Positions 1 to 7,051 of a stretch of 11,145 bases of DNA are shown piece by piece (the stretch's first letter is position 1; every line of letters begins with the position of its first letter). A program made the translations under genes and the position numbers. A model generated the notes under the pieces. It was not told the origin of the DNA and did not search any database. It saw only the letters and a list, made by a program, of their open reading frames with translations. The DNA comes from Cymbomonas tetramitiformis (Eukaryota > Chlorophyta > Pyramimonadophyceae > Pyramimonadales > Pyramimonadaceae), in assembly GCA_001247695.2 (NCBI GenBank), contig LGRX02012693.1, forward strand, positions 1 to 11,145, in the 5' to 3' direction.

Positions 1-230
1 GCAAGACACCGCTGCGCTGGCCTCTGTTGCTGACGTCGCAGAAAATTGGCCAGGGCCTCCGGCGGCCCCTGTTGCCATGGGGACCCGATCCCCCATCGTC
101 GGGCAAGACACCGCATCGCTGGCCGCTGTTACTGACGTCGCAGAAAATTGGCCAGGGCCTCCGGCGGCCCCTGTTGCCATGGGGACCCAATCCCCCATCT
201 TTGGGCAAGAAGTGGCAGGCGCAGGTCCCG
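1..230 (-). repeat. 102-bp tandem repeat (34 codons), two units plus a partial third
   Basis: The word GCAAGACACCGC starts at 1 and again at 103, and a third diverged GCAAGA begins at 205, giving a period of exactly 102 bp. The two full units differ at only a few positions. Because 102 is a multiple of three, any frame through the repeat is kept. On the minus strand it encodes repeats containing VPMATGAAGG and GQFSATS. On the plus strand it encodes repeats containing DVAENWPGPP. Substitutions between units are slightly more conservative in the plus reading, so the coding strand is not settled by this alone. The array continues left beyond the window. Confidence 0.8.
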
Positions 231-495
231 AAGTCTATAACGCAGACAAAATCGCTGGGTCAGGAGCACCGCCCTGCGTAACGTCAGTAAAGAACACTGC
301 AGGAGATACTGTGCAGGAACCAGCGCTGAGCTGTGAAGCCAGCGGCAAGGGTCCTATTGGCGTTGGTTCTCCTCCCCCCCTCAGGGCTGGTAGATCCTGC
401 AGGGTTGACAGGGCCCGGGTGCAAGGGTGCCTGTCCAGAAGCAGCAAGGAAAGCAGGTGTAGAGGAAGGCAGCACCGGCTCAGGTGTGAAGGCAC
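1..495 (-). other. Candidate downstream coding region of the Gln/Pro-rich gene, disturbed by a frame change and a TAG
   Basis: On the minus strand a second frame is open from 495 to 238 and, after a single TAG at 235-237, stays open to the window edge. Its composition (Pro, Ala, Ser, Thr, Val, Gly) matches the protein encoded at 284-1006. Dropping one base from the seven-C run at 374-380 would connect the two frames (inference). The TAG is directly preceded by a pyrimidine-containing stretch and reads TTATAG, so it could be an intron acceptor instead of a stop. The region therefore fits either a gene with an intron here, a decayed gene, or a sequencing error in a homopolymer. The 34-codon repeats at 1-204 would be part of the same protein. 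The opposite strand is also open here. Confidence 0.35.
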
Positions 496-1006
496 CGAAG
501 GGAACCGGTGACACGGGTCTCACTGCCACGGAAGCAACCGGCACCTGCGTTTGCCATAGCGATCTCGGCTGCAGTTGGTGTTGGTGCGGTTGCTGCTGCT
601 GCCAAAGCAGTTGTCGTTGCACTTCCAGTTGCTGCTGGTGCACGAATTGCTGAAACTCCAGCTGTTGTGACGTTTGCGGTTGCAATTGCGACTGACTCAC
701 AAATTGCTGTTGTGGAAAAATCTGCTGTTGCGGCGTCTGCGGGTGCAATTGCGGCTGGCCCACAAATTGCTGCTGCGGTGTCATCATTAACCCGGCGTCG
801 AAAGCAGCACCCGGAGGGTACGCAGCAAATTGTCCGCTGTAGTCGTACGGAAACGGCGGAAAGCCAGCTGTGTGTTGTACGGCAGACGGCGGGACCCCAA
901 AGTGGGCGCCCAATTCCGACACTGCTGGCCCGAAAGACGTCACTGGTCGCGGAGATACGCTCGCACCAGTGACGGGCTGTTGTGCTCCGTAGTCATTCAT
1001 CATCAT
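284..1006 (-). CDS. N-terminal part of a Gln/Pro-rich low-complexity protein, function unknown
   Basis: I do not recognise this gene. The frame starts at three consecutive ATG codons (1006 down to 998) and runs 240 codons. Residues 1-75 are rich in Pro, Ala, Gly, Phe and Tyr. Residues 77-154 are Gln-rich with a degenerate ~21-residue repeat (QQQFV at 78 and again at 99, a related FQQFV near 118). Residues 155-220 are Pro/Ser/Ala/Val-rich. Gln is written with a mixture of CAG and CAA, which suggests selection for the amino acid rather than recent triplet expansion. Such Y/Q/P-rich tracts occur in transcription cofactors and RNA-binding proteins, but no folded domain is visible. The frame changes character after about residue 212, at a seven-C tract (374-380 on plus), and ends at 284. 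The true C-terminus is therefore probably elsewhere, through an intron or a frameshift. Overlapping plus-strand frames are also open, so strand choice is fairly, not fully, secure. Confidence 0.55.
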   Translation of the reverse strand: MMMNDYGAQQPVTGASVSPRPVTSFGPAVSELGAHFGVPPSAVQHTAGFPPFPYDYSGQFAAYPPGAAFDAGLMMTPQQQFVGQPQLHPQTPQQQIFPQQQFVSQSQLQPQTSQQLEFQQFVHQQQLEVQRQLLWQQQQPHQHQLQPRSLWQTQVPVASVAVRPVSPVPFGAFTPEPVLPSSTPAFLAASGQAPLHPGPVNPAGSTSPEGGRRTNANRTLAAGFTAQRWFLHSISCSVLY

Positions 1007-1214
1007 TACGGTACGGCAGACGCGTTTTGGCGATAATTTCAGCTAAAATATGTTTAATTACCGGTACAAACCGCCGGCAAAAATAAATCCTGCGGAAAGA
1101 TTGTCCAGAAAAGAAGATTTCTTCCGTAACAAAACGCAGCTGCTGTCGATCACGCTCTCAGCCTTGCGCACGGAAACGGCAGCAAGGAGGAGGCGTCGGT
1201 AGTTGTTAATTTCC
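1007..1214. other. Upstream region of the minus-strand Gln-rich gene, no distinct feature
   Basis: This stretch would hold the 5' leader and promoter of the minus-strand gene that starts at 1006. An AT-rich patch at about 1036-1055 (containing TAAACATATTTTAG on the minus strand) lies 30-50 bases upstream of the ATG. It is the only promoter-like signal I see, and it is weak. Confidence 0.25.
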
Positions 1215-1519
1215 GTACGATTTCGCCACTAGGGGGCAAATTGCGCAGGAAGATCACCGCACGAAGGGAAGGGCACCAAAATACGGTGCTGAGCTCGTAG
1301 TTCAAGTACTGCCGTACGGTGTCTGTCGCGTCAAGAATTGTCAAGACTTGCCCAGCGAGAATTCGCCGATTTAAACTGAAGTTCCACCGGCTTGCGGAAA
1401 GGTCGTTGGAGAAATTCACACGCTGGCACGAGCCAATTTCTGAAGGCGTGCAGTCGTCATCATTATGCGGGAACAAGTCGAGATAATTAACAGATACGTA
1501 GTGTTCTTATGAGAACAAG

Positions 1520-1541
1520 TCGTGCTTTGGTTGAGGCACGA
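1520..1541. repeat. Small inverted repeat (hairpin), first copy
   Basis: TCGTGC and GCACGA are separated by a 10-base loop (TTTGGTTGAG). The same 22-base hairpin recurs unchanged at 1695-1716, although the surrounding repeat has drifted, so it is the best conserved piece of the degenerate array. Confidence 0.65.
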
Positions 1542-1694
1542 TTTCGTTTCAGGGCAAAATTACAACCGCGCGAAGAATCTTGCGGAAAGGTCGCTCAGAG
1601 AAGGAAAGTTGGCCCAGCGGCAAACTGCACAGTCGTAACTATGCGGCACAGGTCGGTACGATATGCAGATATCGTGTGTTCCCAGAGGAACAGG

Positions 1695-1716
1695 TCGTGC
1701 TTTGGTTGAGGCACGA
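1695..1716. repeat. Small inverted repeat (hairpin), second copy
   Basis: Identical in stem and loop to the hairpin at 1520-1541. The flanking repeat sequence differs at many positions between the two copies. Confidence 0.65.
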
Positions 1717-1859
1717 CACCTTCGCCCAAAGGCGGAAGATTCAGGCTAAAATTGTGTTTGTACAACGCGTTGTGGAACGCAGATACTAACGGAAGTCGTG
1801 AACCACGACCACGCTGATACCAGTTGTTCGGTTGTGAGGACTGAACCAGTCTCACAAGG

Positions 1860-2485
1860 GTGCAAGTAACACTTACAGGGAATATGGTACTAGGACCATA
1901 GGTTGATATCGGAATGCTTTGTATACTGTCGGATATTTCTTATACTTAGATGAACTTTCACTGTTTGAAGTTACAAGACACCAGAGGTCAGTGCCAATGT
2001 GTAACTAATTCAAAAAACTGACATGAGAGCTTGTTCAACTCTTTAAGTAGTAACATGTCGACTCGAATTCCCTCAGATCTCATCCGAATTCGACAGTCAC
2101 ATGCTCAGTCACTTCATGTTCACATATCCTCTGACAGGTCTTGTCATTTGGCCCTTGGGCTGTAGCTGCCAGTCATACAGTGATCTCTGCTCTGAATTAC
2201 TGAATAGTCATAGATCTGATGATGTGGCAAGATCTGGGACTCTCCTTGTTTCCCTCCAGATCTGTGTGGCTGTTTGAATATAAAATGGTTCCCCCCCCAT
2301 TTCTGGAATGGTTTCCCACCAATTCTCTCAACCTGATCTGCTGTGGTTGCAGATGTTCAAAAAGTCACAAGCTGTCAGTCACCCTTGTCATACCTCGCGG
2401 TCATACTGGTGACTGTCACTGGTGCTGTCACTCGTCATTCAGACACGACTGTCTCTCGTCTGACTCGCGATACACCCTAGTACAG
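1860..2485. other. Intergenic stretch with no supported gene
   Basis: I see no convincing coding region here. A 90-codon frame at 2219-2491 has no start context, repeat or motif to support it and runs into the satellite. The stretch contains several AGATCT words (2074-2265) and many GTCA/GTCAC words between 2080 and 2460, without regular spacing. Confidence 0.4.
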
Positions 2486-2543
2486 GTTTGAAGGAGGGTG
2501 CGCATACGCCTAGGAGGGGGGTTGAGGTGAAGGGCGCGCTCAG

Positions 2544-2769
2544 CTGTCTGATGGATGTTACCAGTGGTTTTAGAAGATGTGATAGCTGTTTTCTAGCTTT
2601 GTGACAAGGTGTCTATGGCAGCCAAGGTCTTCGCATGGAAAGTATTCACGTGCTTTCAAGGCTGAAGTAACCTTGCCCTTTTCTTCAGGGGCGCCATGTT
2701 CGCTTTGTCACAAACTTGTAAACAGCTATCACATCTTCTAAAACCACTGGTAATATCTCATCAAACAGG
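2544..2769. repeat. Foldback element, copy 1
   Basis: The left arm contains CCAGTGGTTTTAGAAGATGT followed by GATAGCTGTTT. The right arm carries the exact reverse complement of these 31 bases. With a few mismatches the complementarity extends outward (CTGTCTGATG against CATCAAACAG) and inward to GGCAGCC against GGCGCC. About 60 bases remain as a central loop. Size about 226 bp. The form is that of a MITE-like or long-hairpin element. No transposase and no clear target-site duplication is visible. Confidence 0.88.
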
Positions 2770-2812
2770 TGAGGCAACCTACTAAGCTGCAGGGCTTCAC
2801 CCCTTTAGCTGG

Positions 2813-3024
2813 ATACCAGTGGTTTTAGAAGATGTGATAGCTGTTTTCTAGCTTTGTGACAAGGTGTCTATGGCAGCCAAGGTCTTCGCATGGAAAGTAT
2901 TCACGTGCTTTCAAGGCTGAAGTAACCTTGCCCCTTTTTTCAGGGGCGCCATGTTCGCTTTGTCACAAACTTGTAAACAGCTATCACATCTTCTAAAACC
3001 ACTGGTAATATCTCATCAAACAGG
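2813..3024. repeat. Foldback element, copy 2 (left arm lacks outer bases)
   Basis: Same arms and loop as the other copies, but it starts at ATACCAGTGG directly after the TTTAGCTGG end of the preceding spacer. The outer CTGTCTGATGG part of the left arm is therefore missing. This is the junction where one minisatellite block was lost. Confidence 0.85.
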
Positions 3025-3060
3025 TGAGGCAACCTACTAAGCTGCAGGGCTTCACCCCTT

Positions 3061-3209
3061 TAGGTGGAGGGTGCGCATACGCATAGGAGGGGGGTTTAGG
3101 TGGAGGGTGCGCAAACGCATAGGGGGTGAGGTCAGCTGGAGGGTGCGCACACGCATAGGAGGGGGGTTTGAAGGAGGGTGGCATACGCCTAGGAGGGGGG
3201 TTGAGGTGA
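3061..3209. repeat. 36-bp G-rich minisatellite block A
   Basis: Four successive ~36-bp repeats built around GGAGGGTGCGCATACGCATA followed by a run of five to six G. Read on the minus strand, the first three give 12-residue repeats of the type YAYAHPPPKPPS. One unit has lost bases (GGGTGGCATACG), which breaks the frame, so translation is unlikely. Confidence 0.85.
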
Positions 3210-3222
3210 AGGGCGCGCTCAG

Positions 3223-3448
3223 CTGTCTGATGGATGTTACCAGTGGTTTTAGAAGATGTGATAGCTGTTTTCTAGCTTTGCGACAAGGTGTCTATGGCAG
3301 CCAAGGTCTTCGCATGGAAAGTATTCACGTGCTTTCAAGGCTGAAGTAACCTTGCCCTTTTTTTCAGGGGCGCCATGTTCGCTTTGTCACAAACTTGTAA
3401 ACAGCTATCACATCTTCTAAAACAACTGGTAATATCTCATCAAACAGG
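3223..3448. repeat. Foldback element, copy 3
   Basis: Full 226-bp copy. It differs from the others by scattered substitutions, for example AACAACTGG in the right arm in place of AACCACTGG, which puts one mismatch in the 31-bp stem. Confidence 0.88.
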
Positions 3449-3485
3449 TGAGGCAACCAACTAAGCTGCAGGGCTTCACCCCTTT

Positions 3486-3630
3486 AGCTGGAGGGTGCGC
3501 ATACGCATAGGAGGGGGGTTTAGGTGGAGGGTGCGCAAACGCATAGGGGGTGAGGTCAGCTGGAGGGTGCGCAACGCATAGGAGGGGGGTTTGAAGGAGG
3601 GTGCGCATACGCCTAGGAGGGGGGTTGAGG
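3486..3630. repeat. 36-bp G-rich minisatellite block B
   Basis: Same four-repeat order as block A. The third repeat reads GTGCGCAACGCATAGG, one base shorter than in block A, which changes the frame. Confidence 0.85.
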
Positions 3631-3645
3631 TGAAGGGTCGCTCAG

Positions 3646-3871
3646 CTGTCTGATGGATGTTACCAGTGGTTTTAGAAGATGTGATAGCTGTTTTCTAGCT
3701 TTGCGACAAGGTGTCTATGGCAGCCAAGGTCTTCGCATGGAAAGTATTCACGTGCTTTCAAGGCTGAAGTAACCTTGCCCTTTATTTCAGAGGCGCCATG
3801 TTCGCTTTGTCACAAACTTGTAAACAGCTATCACATCTTCTAAAACCACTGGTAATATCTTATCAAACAGG
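3646..3871. repeat. Foldback element, copy 4
   Basis: Full 226-bp copy, 423 bp after copy 3. The loop has TTTATTTCAGAGG where copy 3 has TTTTTTTCAGGGG. The two arms remain complementary. Confidence 0.88.
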
Positions 3872-3908
3872 TGAGGCAACCTACTAAGCTGCAGGGCTTC
3901 ACCCCTTT

Positions 3909-4053
3909 AGCTGGAGGGTGCGCATACGCATAGGAGGGGGGTTTAGGTGGAGGGTGCGCAAACGCATAGGGGGTGAGGTCAGCTGGAGGGTGCGCAACGC
4001 ATAGGAGGGGGGTTTGAAGGAGGGTGCGCATACGCCTAGGAGGGGGGTTGAGG
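3909..4053. repeat. 36-bp G-rich minisatellite block C
   Basis: Nearly identical to block B, including the one-base deletion in its third repeat. Blocks B and C therefore come from one recent duplication of the whole 423-bp unit. Confidence 0.85.
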
Positions 4054-4068
4054 TGAAGGGTCGCTCAG

Positions 4069-4191
4069 CTGTCTGATGGATGTTACCAGTGGTTTTAGAA
4101 GATGTGATAGCTGTTTTCTAGCTTTGCGACAAGGTGTCTATGGCAGCCAAGGTCTTCGCATGGAAAGTATTCACGTGCTTTCAAGGCTGAA
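4069..4191. repeat. Foldback element, copy 5, left half only
   Basis: The left arm and half of the loop are present up to CAAGGCTGA, and then the sequence switches to unique DNA. The right arm is missing, so this copy cannot fold. It marks the right border of the satellite, about 400 bp before the five-exon gene. Confidence 0.85.
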
Positions 4192-4226
4192 CACAGGCAT
4201 CCAATTGTCACTTCTGGATTTCGGGA

Positions 4227-4240
4227 AATGTCGCGACATT
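4227..4240. promoter_or_regulatory. 14-bp perfect palindrome, possible protein-binding site
   Basis: AATGTCGCGACATT is its own reverse complement. With one mismatch it extends to about 22 bases (GGGA on the left, CCCC on the right). It lies about 350 bp upstream of the gene start, outside the satellite. A role as operator for a dimeric factor is inference. Confidence 0.4.
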
Positions 4241-4545
4241 CCCCGTAATCATCCCGATGCCCTTCACGAACCGAATCGCAATGGCACTCCCAGATGTAAC
4301 ATGAAAATATCGACGGCTGCATCTGGAAAATATTCAGGAGGTCTTGCGATGTACACCCAACGATCCTCTGCGACACTGATCCTGCAGTGCACCTCGATAC
4401 CTTCTCGAATATCGCCCAATGGAATCCTCGTGTGACATCGGGCGTTGACATGCAGGCCATCATTATGAAATGCTCGGGAAAGAGTTGCGTAATTCAAAAA
4501 TCTTGAAAAACAGTTCTTTCCGAGGCAGCAGTGAATAGAGAGTTC

Positions 4546-4575
4546 TATAAATCTATAAATCATACTTTTATAAAG
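4546..4575 (+). promoter_or_regulatory. Cluster of three TATA-like boxes
   Basis: TATAAAT occurs at 4546 and 4554, and TATAAAG at 4569, all within 45 bases of the ATG at 4589. The first two are better placed for a TATA box with a short leader. The spacing supports the chosen start and plus-strand transcription. Confidence 0.5.
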
Positions 4576-4588
4576 CCTCTGTTCAAGT

Positions 4589-6099
4589 ATGAACGGCCGT
4601 ATACCACCTCCAAGAACAAGTGCTCGTCTGGGAAGCAATCTTCAAAGCCCGTTGCCCTCGCACGGAAGTGGGGCTCAAATTGTTAGTCCGCCTACGATTG
4701 GGCGCGGTTCAAGGACTGCTGATGAGTGGAACGCCGGTAAGTGACTCGTACAAAGTTCATATGACTCTTGTCGAACTATCAATGGTCTACGGAGTCAAGA
4801 CCTTTACCCCGAATTTTCCCCGTGGCCCCAGACTTCGATGAAGACAGCAGCGTTCCAGAGTACGTCACCAAGAGCGCGCTCGAAGAGAATAACTCTTGCA
4901 TGGAAGTTGCTCGTGCAATTATGCGTTTGTGTTTCACACGCGATAGGAGTGTTCAGAATTCGTCTAAAGATAAGGGCGATGTGACTTTATCTCAAGTAAA
5001 GTCTGTTGTGAACTATTTCGCGAGGGAGCATGCACACGACGACTGGAGTAGAATTTATGTACAACAGTTGATGCGGCAGTTTTGGGGCTTGTTCCCATAT
5101 CCCGGTTGGAACGACGGATCACCTCCATCGTTGAGGGAATACACGAGAGAAGGGCGTACTGTCCTGCGCGGAATTAGGATGAACCGGGATAACCTGAATG
5201 CCGAGAACAAATTCATTTTTTCTGCGGAAGATTCGGAAGACGCGAAAAGCGTTTGCAATTTTGCGAATAAAAGTTCTCTTGAACTCCCTGTTAACGCCTT
5301 CTCCAACTTCGAGAAGGTGAGGACTCTTGGGACAACAATCCGAAGCTAGATTTTATAATATGACTGCCGTGCTTTTCTCAGACGGTTTTTTGTTTGCTTT
5401 ACAGGACGGTCCCTTGGGCATTAAGCGATTTTCATCTGTCCAGTGCTCGCCTGTGAAACGCCGCTCTCCTCTTCAGGACGCCACGAATGCCGAGACGCCT
5501 ACAAAGGTCGCCAGATATGAAGATGGAACCGAGATCGTGGACGAGTTGCGCGCTGTTTCCTCACAGGCTGCGTATACCCTTGCTCAAGGGTAAGAGCCGA
5601 ATATTTCTTGCTCCATCGGCATACAAGATGGGCATGGCGGTAAAGAGCTTCATTTGATTTTGGGGGGCGTACCCATGATTGACCACACCAGTGTGCGTTT
5701 TCCTGAGAAAGAGAACAGTGACCACGAAGAGTGCTGGTGCTTTCATTCAGCAACAGGTCATTTCTTGCACAAGTCTACCGCCTCCCCTTCTCCTCACTTG
5801 CTTCCTAACATATCGTATGTGCCTTTTCACAGATTTATGTTCAAGGCTCGTGTGTTCAGTCTCCTGCGTTGGAGGCTCTCAGATCATCCTTGACACATTG
5901 CGAGTTGAACTCTGCCAAATGGTCAATACGGAGGGTTTTGTCAACCTTCATCCCTGCAGGGCACGAGCTTGTCCAAGACCCAAACTTAAGTAGTTGTTGG
6001 ATGGCCAACTGTGGCCTTTACGTTTTGAAATTAAAACTTGAAAGTACTGAGGAGGACGAAAACGAGCTGTTCAGCGCTCCTGTATCAACCATCCTTTGA
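4589..6099 (+). CDS. Five-exon gene for a ~377-residue protein, function unknown
   Basis: I do not recognise this protein. The model is 4589-4736, 4832-5316, 5405-5589, 5708-5756 and 5833-6099, ending in TGA. The introns (95, 88, 118, 76 nt) have donors GTAAGT, GTGAGG, GTAAGA, GTCATT and acceptors CCCAG, TACAG, CTGAG, CACAG. All phases match (1, 0, 2, 0) and no internal stop remains. The third acceptor (CTGAG) is the least certain. Residues 1-48 are Pro/Ser/Gly-rich and disordered-looking. Residues 73-134 form a helical block with an ARAIMRLCFTRD motif, a Leu/Val-patterned helix and a Trp near its end, which faintly recalls a BEN domain. Residues 218-233 carry KR and KRR clusters with two Ser-Pro sites, suggesting a nuclear protein. 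Residues 290-377 form a folded-looking C-terminal block with WMANCGLYVLKL. The TATA-like boxes sit just upstream. A nuclear DNA-associated role is inference only. Confidence 0.75.
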
Positions 6100-7051
6100 T
6101 GCATGCAAGTACAAAAACTACACGTGTAGAAAGTGCAGAACAGAGAGATTTACAATTTATAGACTATTTGGACAGTCATAATAATAATGTGAGGTACCTT
6201 TTCCAGATAACTTGCCTGGTTATGCGTATGTACACTTAGACCCCACCAATACGGTGTTGTGAGTGGCTTTTTGAAAGGTTTCAAGTGAGCAGTTCTATAT
6301 ACTGCCCGAGGTATCCCGTGTATCGCATGCGTATTCATATGTGATATTCAACTTCAAGTCGCTTGACATATGTTTCTCTTCGGCTTATTTTAAAAATCAC
6401 AAGAAAAATAAGGGGGACATATGGTGCATGCCCGTACCTTGCGGTCTCAGCAAAACTTGCACATCCCAGTATGTCAAGAATGTAGCGATTGTATTTACAT
6501 ATTGGCAGTACTGTATTCCAAGTACCGCGTAAGCTACATGTTCACGTCGTAGCTTCTACAACATGAGCTTACACAACGTCGGATGAGAAGTCCACGCTGA
6601 CGTTCGTCGATTTGTTACTGAATATGCTTTGCAGACGGACATTCTAAGTATACAAAGACTGGACTGCAAATCTTTTTCTAAAATTAAAATCTATCAGTGA
6701 ATATTATTAACATCTACCACCATTAATATTATGACACTAAATTACTAATGTAATGTGCGATTGTTGTCAAGTGACATAAATGTAAAATTAGGAAGGTTAG
6801 TTCTCATTATGACCGATGCCACCCAGCTGTAGAAATCGAAGAAGCTATTGTCATCAACTAATGACATTGCCACCCAGATGTAAGAATCGAAGAGGCTATT
6901 GTCATCAATTACAATGAGTAGATCCGCAAGGTACAAGTACAAAGCAGAACTCCACAAGTCTCAACAGTCATATTTTAGTCTTTCCTGAAATCAAAAGGGT
7001 CAATTCCGACTGCAAATATAGCTTACTACAAAATTATGTCATTCAAATAAA
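6100..7051. other. AT-rich intergenic region, no supported gene
   Basis: Clearly more AT-rich than the flanking exons. Frames of 60-70 codons occur on both strands (for example 6150-6338 minus and 6341-6532 plus) but lack context, motifs or splice partners. The only structure seen is the 51-bp duplication at 6817-6911. The first 100 bases should contain the 3' end of the five-exon gene. No clear AATAAA signal is present there. Confidence 0.45.
6817..6911. repeat. 51-bp direct duplication
   Basis: TGCCACCCAGCTGTAGAAAT and what follows, through CTATTGTCATCAA, starts at 6817 and recurs at 6868 with a few substitutions. The period of 51 bp is 17 codons. On the minus strand both copies lie in one frame and give a repeated DDNS..FD.Y.WVA pattern within a 70-codon frame (6745-6957). 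Most differences between copies change the amino acid, so selection on the protein is not evident. Confidence 0.7.

Larger units (their letters stand above)
1215..1775. repeat. Degenerate tandem repeat, period about 175-190 bp
   Basis: The blocks CTTGCGGAAAGGTCG at 1391 and at 1579 begin parallel stretches. Both then carry AGTCGT, a TATGCGG word, GTCG, a CAGATA word and finally the identical string TCGTGCTTTGGTTGAGGCAC. The preceding part (a TTCGCC or ATTTCG word followed by an AAATT-containing stretch) recurs near 1218, 1362, 1545 and 1722. Two well-aligned units (about 1360-1540 and 1541-1714), a partial following unit and a fainter preceding one are visible. Similarity is patchy with many indels, so this is an old array. 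An antisense ORF of about 108 codons overlaps part of it but does not respect the repeat and looks incidental. Confidence 0.6.
2486..4191. repeat. Compound satellite: 423-bp unit of foldback element plus 36-bp minisatellite block
   Basis: The same composite unit recurs with its left arm at 2544, 3223, 3646 and 4069. The last two intervals are exactly 423 bp. An additional copy whose left arm lacks its outermost bases starts at 2813. The array begins abruptly inside a minisatellite unit at 2486 and ends abruptly in the middle of the fifth foldback at 4191. The first two foldbacks are about 255 bp apart instead of 423, so the minisatellite block and the outer left arm are missing there (junction at about 2812). 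Units 3 to 5 share small indels (a missing base in the third minisatellite repeat, GGGTCGCTC in place of GGGCGCGCTC), which marks them as the most recent duplications. Confidence 0.92.
4192..4588. other. 5' flank of the five-exon gene
   Basis: Unique DNA between the satellite edge and the ATG at 4589. It holds the palindrome at 4227-4240 and the TATA-like boxes at 4546-4575. Antisense frames are open across much of it (a 124-codon minus frame at 4264-4638), but that frame overlaps the promoter and first exon of the plus-strand gene and has no supporting signal of its own. Confidence 0.45.

Noticed and set aside
508..972. Plus-strand Ala/Val-rich 154-codon ORF
   Set aside because: Its Ala/Val repeats are what the complement of the Gln-rich repeat gives in that frame. 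The minus reading has a clear ATG cluster and Gln codon mixing.
1150..1476. 108-codon minus-strand ORF
   Set aside because: It overlaps the degenerate repeat region, does not follow the repeat structure and shows no motif. It looks like a chance frame.
2219..2491. 90-codon plus-strand ORF
   Set aside because: No motif, no context, and it ends inside the first satellite repeat.
2993..4031. Three minus-strand 63-codon proline-rich ORFs
   Set aside because: They are copies of the minisatellite and foldback arm. Indels shift the frame between copies, so they are unlikely to be genes.
4264..4638. 124-codon minus-strand ORF with protein-like text (GDIREGIEVHCRI)
   Set aside because: It overlaps the promoter and first exon of the better supported plus-strand gene and has no splice or promoter evidence. 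It remains a weak possibility.
4768..4831. Start of the main exon-2 frame at an internal start codon in the first intron
   Set aside because: The strong GTAAGT donor at 4737 and CCCAG acceptor at 4831 join in phase to an ATG exon at 4589, which explains the frame better.
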